From an uncultured Bacilli bacterium (GTDB taxonomy: Bacteria; Bacillota_I; Bacilli_A; RF39; UBA660): a stretch of DNA of 64,000 nucleotides. Positions 40,499 to 49,037 of this stretch are shown here, piece after piece. The stretch's first letter is position 1. Each line of letters starts with the position of its first letter. The notes beneath the pieces were generated by a model. That model saw only the letters and a list, made by a program, of their open reading frames with translations. It had not been told where the DNA came from and ran no database searches. The position numbers were made by a program, and so were the translations under genes. The stretch lies in assembly GCA_934096315.1 (NCBI GenBank), contig CAKOLT010000002.1, positions 44,049 through 108,048 of the forward strand, in the 5' to 3' direction.

Positions 40499-40527
40499 TT
40501 GCAAAAATTCCCAAGTACATATATAAT
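40499..40527 (+). promoter_or_regulatory. Promoter of ackA
   Basis: TTGCAA (40499-40504), 17-bp spacer, TATAAT (40522-40527). Confidence 0.75.
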
Positions 40528-40549
40528 ATAAAAAGAAAGAGGTGAAAAC

Positions 40550-41728
40550 ATGATAGTATTATCAGTAAATGCAGGAAGTTCTTCTTTAAAATTTACCGCA
40601 TATAAAATGCCAGAAGAAGAAGTATTAATAAGTGGAACTTTTGAAAGAATAGGTATAGAGGGAGGATTCTATACAATAAAAATTAACGGAGAAAAAATAA
40701 AGAAAGAAAAAAACTTACCAACTCATGAAGTTGCCGTAAACACATTATTAGAAGAATTACTCCTAAACAAAGTAGTAAAATCATATGATGAAATTGAGGC
40801 AATCGGACACAGAGTAGTCCATGGTGGTGAAAAATACACAGAATCAGTAATCGTAGATGATGAAGTTAAAAAAACAATAAGAGAATTAAGTGATTTAGCA
40901 CCACTACATAACCCAGCTAACCTAATGGGTATAGAAACATTTAACAAAATATTACCAAACGCAAAAAATGTTGCTGTATTTGACACAGCATACCATCAAA
41001 CTATGCCACCATCATCATATATCTATCCTGTACCATATGAATGGTATACACAATATGGTGTAAGAAAATACGGTTTCCATGGCACAAGCCATAGATACAT
41101 CAATAACAAAATAGAAGAAATTCTTGGACGTAAAGATTTAAAAGTAATTAGTTGTCATTTAGGTAATGGAGGTAGTCTAACTGCCATTAAAAATGGAAAA
41201 GTAATAGACACATCTTTAGGATTTACCCCTAATGCTGGAATTATGATGGGAACTAGAAGTGGAGGAATTGATTTAAATATTATTCCTTATGTTGTTAAAA
41301 AAAGTGGATATAATCTAGAAAAAATAGTAGAAGATTTAAACAAAAAAAGTGGATTTCTTGGAGTCAGTGGTGTAAGTAGTGATGCCAGAGACATAGATAA
41401 AGGAATAGCTGAAGGAAATACAAGATGTATTCTTGCAGAAGAAATATACGAAGGTAAAATAATAAGATACTTAGCCAATTACTTCGTAGAATTAGGTGGA
41501 GCAGATGTAATATGTTTTGCCGGAGGTATCGGAGAAAATGCTGTAGATACAAGAGGAAACATCGTTAAAAAACTAGAATGTCTAGGAGTTAAACTTGACG
41601 AAAAAGCAAACCAAGTCCATGGAGAACTACGTAAAATATCAACAGATGATTCCAAAGTATTATGTTATGTAATTCCTACTGATGAAGAAGTAATGATAGC
41701 AAGAGATACTTATAATTTGGTGCATTAA
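40550..41728 (+). CDS. ackA: Acetate kinase
   Basis: 392 residues. Interconverts acetyl phosphate plus ADP with acetate plus ATP, the ATP-yielding step of acetate fermentation. Family signatures: VLSVNAGSSSLKF at the N-terminus, RVVHGGEKYTES, FDTAYHQTMP, KYGFHGTSHRYI, CHLGNGGSL and GFTPNAGIMMGTRSGGIDLNI. Length is typical. Its stop shares a base with the following start (TAATG at 41726-41730). pta, the partner gene, is not in the window. Confidence 0.97.
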   Translation: MIVLSVNAGSSSLKFTAYKMPEEEVLISGTFERIGIEGGFYTIKINGEKIKKEKNLPTHEVAVNTLLEELLLNKVVKSYDEIEAIGHRVVHGGEKYTESVIVDDEVKKTIRELSDLAPLHNPANLMGIETFNKILPNAKNVAVFDTAYHQTMPPSSYIYPVPYEWYTQYGVRKYGFHGTSHRYINNKIEEILGRKDLKVISCHLGNGGSLTAIKNGKVIDTSLGFTPNAGIMMGTRSGGIDLNIIPYVVKKSGYNLEKIVEDLNKKSGFLGVSGVSSDARDIDKGIAEGNTRCILAEEIYEGKIIRYLANYFVELGGADVICFAGGIGENAVDTRGNIVKKLECLGVKLDEKANQVHGELRKISTDDSKVLCYVIPTDEEVMIARDTYNLVH

Positions 41729-42690
41729 TGAATGATAATAAAAAAATATTTAAACAAATAAAAAAATATAGTACAATAGTTATAGCTAGACACATCGGGG
41801 CAGACCCTGATGCCTTAGGAAGCCAGCTTGCCCTAAAAGAAGCAATAAAAAATACTTTTCCAAGTAAAAAAGTATATGCTGTTGGATCATATTCTTCAAA
41901 ATTCAAATATATGGGACTATTAGATACAGGAATTAATCTTGAAGAAGAAGTAAAAGAAAGAATGCTTATAGTATTAGATACCCCAGATATAAAAAGAATA
42001 GATGAGGCAAACTTAAATGACTATGACTATATTGTAAAAATAGACCATCACCCATTAATAGAAAAATTCGCATCTATTGAAATCATTGATGAAAACTCAT
42101 CAAGTACTTCCCAACTAATAATAAAATTCTTATTAGATAACAAAATAAAAATAACTACTTCAATGGCAGAAAACCTATACATAGGTATAGTGGGTGATAC
42201 AGACAGATTTCTTCATGCCTATACTTCTACAGATACATTTGATTTAGTAACAAAATTACTAAAACTAACAAATATTAACTTTACCGCACTATATGAACCA
42301 TTATACACAAGACCATATGCAGAAATAAAATTTCAGGGATATATTTACCAAAATTTAACAATATCTGAAAGTGGTCTAGCATACATAAAAATAACAAATG
42401 ATATTCTAAAAGAATATAACGTAGATAGTGCCAGCTGTGGTAATATGGTAAATAGTTTAAAATATGTAAACGAAATAACCGTCTGGGTATTTCTAACTGA
42501 AGATCTAAACAATAACTGTATAAAAGCAAATATAAGATCATCAGGACCAGAAATTAATGAAGTAGCAGCTAAACATGGCGGTGGAGGACATAAATTTGCA
42601 TCCGGAGTAAGATTAAAAACATGGCAGGAAGCTGACAATTTATTAAAAGACTTAGAAAATTTATCAAAAGAATATAACATGGAAAAGTAG
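41728..42690 (+). CDS. DHH/DHHA1 phosphoesterase, NrnA-like
   Basis: 320 residues: DHH domain with HIGADPDALGSQ, LDTPD, and the DHHP motif (VKIDHHPLIE), then the DHHA1 domain with the closing GGGGHKFASG. NrnA-type enzymes degrade nanoRNA and dephosphorylate pAp; some relatives hydrolyse linear dinucleotides. Length of about 320 without extra domains fits NrnA rather than GdpP. It is translationally coupled to ackA. The nearby thioredoxin-like and tRNA genes give no further hint. Confidence 0.9.
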   Translation: MNDNKKIFKQIKKYSTIVIARHIGADPDALGSQLALKEAIKNTFPSKKVYAVGSYSSKFKYMGLLDTGINLEEEVKERMLIVLDTPDIKRIDEANLNDYDYIVKIDHHPLIEKFASIEIIDENSSSTSQLIIKFLLDNKIKITTSMAENLYIGIVGDTDRFLHAYTSTDTFDLVTKLLKLTNINFTALYEPLYTRPYAEIKFQGYIYQNLTISESGLAYIKITNDILKEYNVDSASCGNMVNSLKYVNEITVWVFLTEDLNNNCIKANIRSSGPEINEVAAKHGGGGHKFASGVRLKTWQEADNLLKDLENLSKEYNMEK

Positions 42691-42706
42691 AAATACTTTT
42701 CTTTTT
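42682..42706 (+). terminator. Terminator of ackA-nrnA
   Basis: GAAAAGTA (42682-42689) and TACTTTTC (42694-42701), loop GAAA, then TTTTT. The left arm includes the stop codon. Confidence 0.8.
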
Positions 42707-42746
42707 AACATCCAGTTAACTTATAAAATAAATATAAAAAATATGA

Positions 42747-42752
42747 TATAAT
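42747..42752 (+). promoter_or_regulatory. Extended -10 box of hpf
   Basis: TATAAT preceded by TGA, 20 bp before the hpf start; no clear -35 box. Confidence 0.5.
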
Positions 42753-42772
42753 ATAATTAGGATGGTGATAAA

Positions 42773-43303
42773 ATGAAATATAATATACGCGGAGACAAAA
42801 TGAAAGTAACTGAAGCAATTGATGACTATGTCAAAAACAAACTAGGAAAACTAGAAAAATACTTCAAGGATGAAACCCTAAAAGCAAATGTTAACCTAAA
42901 AATAAGGGGCAATAGACAAATAATTGAAGTTACTATTCCCACTGATAAATTTATATTAAGAAGTGAGGAAGAATCAGAAGACCTATATACAGCAGTAGAT
43001 TTAGTAATAGATAAATTAGAAAGACAAATAAGAAAGAACAAAACAAGATTAAATAAACAAAACGTAAGTGGTAAATACACATCATTTAATTTTGAATACG
43101 AACTACCAAAAAGTGAAGAAAGTAAAGACAAAATTGTCAAAAGAAAATCCATAGAAATGAAGCCAATGGATGAAGAAGAAGCCATGTTAGAAATGGATCT
43201 ACTAGGACACTCATTCTTTGTTTACAAAGACGAAGATACAGACAAAATATGTGTTCTATATAAAAGAAAAGATGGCAATCTTGGAGTTATCGAAACTAAC
43301 TAA
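42773..43303 (+). CDS. hpf: Ribosome hibernation promoting factor, long form
   Basis: 176 residues. N-terminal domain of the YfiA/HPF fold (IRGDKMKVTEAIDDYVKNKLGKLEKYF, with a basic C-terminal helix KLERQIRKNKTRL), a linker and the C-terminal dimerisation domain (KSIEMKPMDEEEAMLEMDLLGHSFFVYKDEDT) that joins two 70S into 100S ribosomes. The long form is typical of Bacillota. ATG 42773 follows GGATGGTGAT. It has its own promoter region and ends at a bidirectional hairpin. Confidence 0.95.
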   Translation: MKYNIRGDKMKVTEAIDDYVKNKLGKLEKYFKDETLKANVNLKIRGNRQIIEVTIPTDKFILRSEEESEDLYTAVDLVIDKLERQIRKNKTRLNKQNVSGKYTSFNFEYELPKSEESKDKIVKRKSIEMKPMDEEEAMLEMDLLGHSFFVYKDEDTDKICVLYKRKDGNLGVIETN

Positions 43304-43338
43304 AAAATAATGGCTATTTAATATAGCCATTATTTTTT
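43302..43338. terminator. Bidirectional terminator
   Basis: A 16-bp perfect stem, 43302-43317 with 43323-43338 (core AATGGCTAT/ATAGCCATT), between hpf and the convergent thioredoxin-like gene. Confidence 0.9.
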
Positions 43339-43739
43339 AGTTTACTCTCTATCTTATCCATACTAACATTCCCCTCTAACCTATTAGCAGCTGTTTTCTC
43401 CTTACCATCTATAACAAAAATAGTAGTGGGAGTCCCTGAATAAGCAAAATACTTCTTAAGATCCTTACCATCTTCAACAGTAAGTTTATCAGCTTCTAAA
43501 TAATAAATATCAACTTTATACTTTTTAGAAGCTTCCTCTAGTTTAGGCTTATATAAACTACAATGAGGACAATCAGTCTTCGTAATACAAAGAACAAAAG
43601 TATCCTTATTATTAACCTTATCTAAAAGTTCACTATAACTAATTTCTCTAAATTCACCCTTATTTCCAAGTGCAAATACTATACCCCCAAAAAGAAGAAT
43701 ACCAACTACTATAAATAACATTATATTTCTAAATTTCAT
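43314..43739 (-). CDS. Membrane-anchored thioredoxin-like protein with CPHC motif
   Basis: 141 residues: N-terminal membrane helix (about 5-23), then a thioredoxin fold with KTDCPHCSLYKPKLEEASKKY (active site CPHC), a beta strand VDIYYLEADKL and the cis-Pro segment GTPTTIFVIDG. The active site faces the outside. It should act in disulfide formation or reduction of exported proteins. A related protein with CHYC lies at 59467. The Cys-rich 779-residue protein of the neighbouring Tad locus (44931) is a possible client, by inference. Confidence 0.85.
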   Translation of the reverse strand: MKFRNIMLFIVVGILLFGGIVFALGNKGEFREISYSELLDKVNNKDTFVLCITKTDCPHCSLYKPKLEEASKKYKVDIYYLEADKLTVEDGKDLKKYFAYSGTPTTIFVIDGKEKTAANRLEGNVSMDKIESKLKNNGYIK

Positions 43740-43845
43740 ATCCTAACACCTCGGAAATAAGTATACAATAATAAAATTGTAAAGTAAATAGAATATATAG
43801 CAAATTAATTATTTTTATGATATAATTACCATAAAGGAGGCTCTC

Positions 43846-44202
43846 ATGTTACTATTAGAAACAAATAATACTTTTATGACTGGATTACCAGAAATGTTAA
43901 TTATTCTTGGAATAATATTATTAATAATCTACATATTAATATCACTTTTCTTAAATAACTTTAACAAACTAAAATATGGACAAGGTACAATTCTAGCATA
44001 TATTCCCATATTAAATATATACCTCCTAGGTAAATTAACATTCAATAAACCAGCAGGAGTCATCCTCCTTATAATGTATACAACCCAAAATTATCTCTAT
44101 AAATTAACAAAATTAGATATACTATTCAATCTTTATAGCCTAGTAACAATAATAGTAATTATTTGCACCATAATCAAATACTATAACCTCAAAAAAAGGT
44201 AA
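43846..44202 (+). CDS. Small membrane protein, unknown
   Basis: 118 residues with three or four helices and the segment KYGQGTILAYIPILNIYLLGKLTF, which resembles small bacterial membrane proteins of unclear role. AAAGGAGG precedes ATG 43846. It is upstream of the Tad locus on the same strand, but a separate -10 box (44244) follows it, so membership in the locus is uncertain. Confidence 0.7.
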   Translation: MLLLETNNTFMTGLPEMLIILGIILLIIYILISLFLNNFNKLKYGQGTILAYIPILNIYLLGKLTFNKPAGVILLIMYTTQNYLYKLTKLDILFNLYSLVTIIVIICTIIKYYNLKKR

Positions 44203-44243
44203 TTTTTTATAAAAAAGGTATTCCCTTTTATTAAAAAAAATGG

Positions 44244-44249
44244 TATACT
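44244..44249 (+). promoter_or_regulatory. Extended -10 box of the Tad locus
   Basis: TATACT preceded by TGG, 28 bp before the first Tad-locus gene; the -35 region (TTCCCT) is weak, which suggests an activator. Confidence 0.45.
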
Positions 44250-44277
44250 TGTAATAGTAGACTAGTAGGAGGTGTTT

Positions 44278-44934
44278 ATGAAAAAGATAATATTTTGTAT
44301 TTTTATGCTTATTTTTGGATTAAGCACCGTATATTGCGACTGCACGTCTAGTGATATTGAAAAATATAAGCAAGAAGCAGATAGCATTAATATTAGTTAC
44401 AAAGTAGATAAGGATGCAACAGATGCCTTTGATGCTCCTATGTATGATGCTTATATAGTTACAATAAAGAATCTATATGAAAATTATTATATAGAAGATA
44501 CTGAAAGTGGAACCAGAATAGGCAAGGATTACTTATATGAAGGAGAAACAGCAGATAATAATACCTACGTAACCGAGAATTTAACAAGTGGAATAAAAAA
44601 AATAAAAGTTTATCATAATGAATGTAATGCTTTAATAAAAACTATTGAATTAAAACTACCAGTTTACAATGTATATAATGAAGATCCTTTATGTGATAAT
44701 GTAGACAAAAAGAAAGTTAAATACTGTAGTAAATGGCTAGAAAAACCAATAACTTATGAAGAATTCTATGATGAGGTTAGCAAATATAAAGAAGATAATG
44801 CTACTAAAGACTTTATGGGAAATGTATTAAATTTTTTAAAGAATAATTACTTAACAGTTATAGTAGCAATATCAATATTTGTTATAATTATAGTGCTCAC
44901 TTCTATCTTAAAAAAGAAGAGGAGGGTATTATGA
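44278..44934 (+). CDS. Secreted membrane-anchored protein of the Tad locus, unknown
   Basis: 218 residues: signal peptide (KKIIFCIFMLIFGLSTVYC), an extracellular domain with several Cys, and a C-terminal membrane helix (about 193-211) followed by KKKRR. That is a type I membrane protein. No family recognised. ATG 44278 follows GGAGGTG. The gene overlaps the next by 4 bp and opens the Tad operon, so it may form part of the pilus base or a chaperone for the large Cys-rich protein that follows. Confidence 0.75.
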   Translation: MKKIIFCIFMLIFGLSTVYCDCTSSDIEKYKQEADSINISYKVDKDATDAFDAPMYDAYIVTIKNLYENYYIEDTESGTRIGKDYLYEGETADNNTYVTENLTSGIKKIKVYHNECNALIKTIELKLPVYNVYNEDPLCDNVDKKKVKYCSKWLEKPITYEEFYDEVSKYKEDNATKDFMGNVLNFLKNNYLTVIVAISIFVIIIVLTSILKKKRRVL

Positions 44935-47270
44935 TAAAAAAAGTAGTATACCTAAGCATATTATTCATCGGTCTATTTACCATAGGCAATAATAAAGTAT
45001 ATGCTTATCAACCAGGAGAAATAAGTTATGATATAGAATATATGGATGTTTCTAATGATACAATAACTTTTAGTGGCTGGGCAATAGCTCATAGTGTTAA
45101 TAATATAGGAGGTGTTACAACAAAAGTTTCCATAATAGCAACAGATGGAACTAATGAAGTTGTAAAATCATCTACCAAATACAAAACAAATAACCTGTAC
45201 TTAGGTTTGTGTATAAATGTTAGTGGAAAGTGTGCTCCAGAATACAAAAGTACTTGTCACAGTGGAAAAAGCAGTAACACACAATTCGAATCCAGTTGTA
45301 TCTTTCGTAATGTATCTTTTGCAGTATCATTCAATATAAAGGAACTTAAAGAAAAGTTTAATACTAAAGAAATTAAATTTAAACTAAGAATTGAATATAA
45401 TGATAGTTGTCACGTTAATGCGAATTTAAAAACCTATTCCGGAATATATGTGAAAGGAAGAGTAAATGCAGCAGCTAAAAATTTTGGAATCACTTGCAGT
45501 AATAACAACTATAAATCTAACCAAATCTCATTAGGTGTTCATACAAATAGAATTACTGTAAACGGTGCAAAGAAAAATGTTACTAATGGAAATTTATCTA
45601 TTAGCAAAGGATATCACTTTAACATTAGCGGTATAAGTAATAGTGTAGATGTAGTTGGAAGTGCCAATAAAATTCAAAAACCTACTGGATCAAAGTATGG
45701 TGATGGAATATATTTCAATATAGGAAATAATACAATAAATCCTAATAAAAAAACCATATATAATTCAATGTATCAGGTTGACATGTATGCTCTTGTAGGA
45801 TACGGTAGAAACGGAGATACTTATGCTCTATCATCATGGCTTAAAACTAATGGTGAAATAATACTTAAGTTTGATGAAAAAGAGGAAGACCCCACACCAC
45901 CTGCATCAAGTTGTCCTAATAAAACAGACAATCGTAATTCTTCTTGTGTTTGGGATAATAGTACGGACAAAGGAAGACAAAATACTACTACTGTAAATTA
46001 TAATGGAACAACCTGCCGTGAATATGAGTCTGTTGTTTATTACCAAAGTAAATATAGTGACGATATATGCAGTAATGAATATACAAAGATAAATGGTAGA
46101 TATTATTTACAAAGTACCATTAGTTCAGGTGTAAACTTTACGCAAAAAGGAACACTAACATATATACTTGGACCAAACACAATTCACTCAGGAGGTGCAA
46201 CAGCATTTTCTGTAACCTATGCAAATGAATTACAATGGGGATACAAAGACAGATATAAATATACCTACGGTTATAGAAGATGGAATTTACCTATAAAATA
46301 TAATGATTTTACTGATTATTATGAAGGTTGCTGCGGCAGTAAGCGTTGTACTCCGTGTTGTATATCCGAAACTGTAACAGACGATGAAATAGTAAATAGA
46401 ATTTATAGAAATGGAGAAAGCTTTTTAAATAAAGATAAAAATTCGGTTAGTAATGGAGAAGAAATAATAGAAACATTTGCAGCCAATGATTATGATAGCA
46501 ACTATTTAAATACATTGAATTCTTCTTATTCAATCGGAGTTCCTGCTAATGATATACAAGGGTATTGGACGGGCACTAATGCAAGTGCTGGAACCAGATG
46601 GAATGGAAGTACTCTTCAAAGTAATTATTACTTTAACTTATTTGATGCTTACATAAATAGAACAGATGGAACTGTTACATATAGTAAGTCTGATACCAAC
46701 ATTTATGGTTCTGATGCAAATTCGGAGTATTTATATAAACCTAAAAATTATTTTATACCTCTTGACTTCCATACTGGGAAATATAATTTTAAATTTAGCA
46801 TAAGTGATTTAAGTACTATGCGTGGTGGAAGTAGTGACTTGTTTAAGTGGTCTAGCAATTACACATGTGATGTCAATTGTGAGCAGAAGTTTTATGGAAA
46901 AAAAGATGGATATTACTTTAAGTACAGACCTATTGATCTAAATAACGTATTTCCACGCAATAATGCTGGTTTTCAGTGGAGACAGTGGATGGAAAGCGAT
47001 CCTATTGGAGTTACTAAAGTAAAGAGTAATGGTACACTCGTTTTAGATGATGAGAAAAAATTACAATTAGAAGTTGGACTTGATGCAAATGAAATGACCG
47101 AAATAAGAAAACATAATGATAATAACGAACATTTAGGAGGATACCTTAATGAAAGTATTGACCTAAATGGCAAGAGTAATTTCTTAAAGGACTTTACCTA
47201 TACAGTAAATGGTGGTAACTATAAATTGGGTTGTGGTTCTCTTAATCAGGGTAGAGGTGAGTGTCAGTAA
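44931..47270 (+). CDS. Large Cys-rich secreted protein of the Tad locus, possible adhesin
   Basis: 779 residues with a signal peptide ending in KVYA before YQPGE. The rest is beta-rich, Asn/Ser/Thr/Tyr-rich, with clusters of Cys (for example EGCCGSKRCTPCC) that need disulfides. There is a GW-like SFSGWAIAHS segment near residue 40. No C-terminal anchor, LPXTG or membrane helix is present; it ends in NQGRGECQ. Because it is encoded between a membrane protein and a pseudopilin-like gene in one operon, it may be a pilus-tip or pilus-associated adhesin. No homologue is recognised by eye. Confidence 0.75.
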   Translation: MIKKVVYLSILFIGLFTIGNNKVYAYQPGEISYDIEYMDVSNDTITFSGWAIAHSVNNIGGVTTKVSIIATDGTNEVVKSSTKYKTNNLYLGLCINVSGKCAPEYKSTCHSGKSSNTQFESSCIFRNVSFAVSFNIKELKEKFNTKEIKFKLRIEYNDSCHVNANLKTYSGIYVKGRVNAAAKNFGITCSNNNYKSNQISLGVHTNRITVNGAKKNVTNGNLSISKGYHFNISGISNSVDVVGSANKIQKPTGSKYGDGIYFNIGNNTINPNKKTIYNSMYQVDMYALVGYGRNGDTYALSSWLKTNGEIILKFDEKEEDPTPPASSCPNKTDNRNSSCVWDNSTDKGRQNTTTVNYNGTTCREYESVVYYQSKYSDDICSNEYTKINGRYYLQSTISSGVNFTQKGTLTYILGPNTIHSGGATAFSVTYANELQWGYKDRYKYTYGYRRWNLPIKYNDFTDYYEGCCGSKRCTPCCISETVTDDEIVNRIYRNGESFLNKDKNSVSNGEEIIETFAANDYDSNYLNTLNSSYSIGVPANDIQGYWTGTNASAGTRWNGSTLQSNYYFNLFDAYINRTDGTVTYSKSDTNIYGSDANSEYLYKPKNYFIPLDFHTGKYNFKFSISDLSTMRGGSSDLFKWSSNYTCDVNCEQKFYGKKDGYYFKYRPIDLNNVFPRNNAGFQWRQWMESDPIGVTKVKSNGTLVLDDEKKLQLEVGLDANEMTEIRKHNDNNEHLGGYLNESIDLNGKSNFLKDFTYTVNGGNYKLGCGSLNQGRGECQ

Positions 47271-48148
47271 TGAGATGGTCATATTCAATAATAGCAGTAA
47301 TAATACTGGGATTATTCAGTTTATTTATATTATTCTTATTTGAAGAAGCAACGGTTGCCAATGAGCAAGATTATTACAACCTAAAAGAAACTACAGAAGC
47401 ATCTATGTATGAGGCTGTGGATGTAGCTTATTATAGAGATACAGGAAACATTAAAATAATTCAAGAAAAATTTATTGAAAGTTTCTTAAGAAGATTTTCA
47501 CAAAATCAAAAATTAGACAATTATAATGTACAATTTTACGATATAATGGAAGAACCTGCTAAAGTTACTGTTAAAGTAAGTAACGATACAAACACTTACA
47601 ATATTTATGGCAGTGGATCACGAGTTAAAGTAGTTAATAAATTATCCGCAATATTAGATACCCCAGATGATGAGTTTTTCAGTAATGATGGAGATACGTG
47701 TACAAGGACAAGAATTATATATTCAGCCCCTTGGGGAGAACCAACTCCAGGTGATACTATTGGTCATTATAGTGGGACTTTCGAACTAAATGATTGGGAC
47801 GGATATAAAGCAACAAGTATAACTTATGTAAGTAGTTGGAGAACTAGTATAGGTTCTAATATACAGGTTGCAACAAATTTAATGGATACATATGAGTCTA
47901 GTAAAAATGATGTCTTTAAAAGTTATAGTGATAATGTCTATAATGCAATTCCAAGAAGTAATTTTGCAATTTCTGCATTTGCAAATATTAGCAATATGAA
48001 TACATCAGTTAATGGAAATAAGGTTACAACAACATTTGATTATAAGTGCGAAGTAGCCATGCTTGCAACTGTAAATAATGAAACAAGAGAAGTGTGTATG
48101 CTAGGTGCAATGTACCGAGTTGAATATAAGAAAGATAATTGTAATTAA
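47270..48148 (+). CDS. Pilin/TadE-like membrane protein of the Tad locus
   Basis: 292 residues: short N-terminus, one membrane helix (about 5-27), then a helical stretch (EQDYYNLKETTEASMYEAVDVAYYRDTG) and a beta-rich outside domain with a few Cys. The layout is like TadE/TadG or pseudopilin proteins. ATG 47270 follows GAGGTGAG and overlaps the previous stop (TAATG at 47268-47272); an in-frame GTG at 47261 lies in the site itself. It is followed by cpaB. Confidence 0.75.
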   Translation: MRWSYSIIAVIILGLFSLFILFLFEEATVANEQDYYNLKETTEASMYEAVDVAYYRDTGNIKIIQEKFIESFLRRFSQNQKLDNYNVQFYDIMEEPAKVTVKVSNDTNTYNIYGSGSRVKVVNKLSAILDTPDDEFFSNDGDTCTRTRIIYSAPWGEPTPGDTIGHYSGTFELNDWDGYKATSITYVSSWRTSIGSNIQVATNLMDTYESSKNDVFKSYSDNVYNAIPRSNFAISAFANISNMNTSVNGNKVTTTFDYKCEVAMLATVNNETREVCMLGAMYRVEYKKDNCN

Positions 48149-48169
48149 AAGAGAAAGGAAGGAAATGAA

Positions 48170-49027
48170 ATGGGAAATTTAGGTGGAACACTTAAAAAAT
48201 TTATGGGTAACAAAAATACAGTTACCATACTAGGGGTTTTGATATGTATACTTGTACTATATTTTGGGTACAATTACAGAATAAATAAGGATACAAAAAT
48301 GGTAAGAGTACCTTATGCAATCGATACAATTCAACCAAAAACACAAATAACAAGCGAAATGATAGGGTACATGGAAATACCAGAATCATTTGAAGGAAGT
48401 TTTTATACCTATAATGATATAAATAATTTAATAGGTAAATATTCAAACTATAACACTGTTATTCCAAAAGGAAGTTTGTTCTATGAAGAACTTGTTATAG
48501 CAGAAGACAAAATACCAGATGCAATATTTTATAATGTGCAAGACGGATATGTAGTAGATAACTACAAAGTTAATATGGATTCAACATATGCAAACTCAAT
48601 TATGCCAGACTCAATTATAGATATTTACGTAAAATACAACAATAACGGTAAAATATCATATGGTAAATTCTTTGAAAATATTTCTGTATTAGCAGTTAAA
48701 GATGGTAGTGGTGCAAATGTGTTTGATAATACAGAAGAAAATAGAGCTCCAGCTTATTTATTCTTATCTTTACCGGAAACAAAGTATTATGCATTCAAAT
48801 TGCTTCAATATACAAGAGACGTGTTTTCCGATTATGGTATAGATATTGTTATTGTTCCTAACACACAAGAATATACTGCTGAAAATGAGGGTGCAGTTAG
48901 AGTTAGTAGTAATGATATTTTAGCTTTTGTAGAAGATAAGATTGTTAAAATTGATAGTCAAGATGAAGAATTTAATAAATTAAAAGAAGAAATGGCTAAT
49001 CAAATGCTAGAAGAATCTGATCAATAA
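48170..49027 (+). CDS. CpaB/RcpC-like pilus assembly protein (SAF domain)
   Basis: 285 residues: one N-terminal membrane helix (about 16-38), then an SAF-like domain: YAIDTIQPKTQITSEMIGYMEIP, the KGSLFYEELV segment, and beta strands with DSIIDIYVKY. CpaB acts as a periplasmic-side pilus assembly factor; in Gram-positives it faces the cell wall. Position just before the TadA ATPase is standard. Ribosome binding site GAAAGGAAGG. Confidence 0.85.
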   Translation: MGNLGGTLKKFMGNKNTVTILGVLICILVLYFGYNYRINKDTKMVRVPYAIDTIQPKTQITSEMIGYMEIPESFEGSFYTYNDINNLIGKYSNYNTVIPKGSLFYEELVIAEDKIPDAIFYNVQDGYVVDNYKVNMDSTYANSIMPDSIIDIYVKYNNNGKISYGKFFENISVLAVKDGSGANVFDNTEENRAPAYLFLSLPETKYYAFKLLQYTRDVFSDYGIDIVIVPNTQEYTAENEGAVRVSSNDILAFVEDKIVKIDSQDEEFNKLKEEMANQMLEESDQ

Positions 49028-49037
49028 GGAGGTTATT

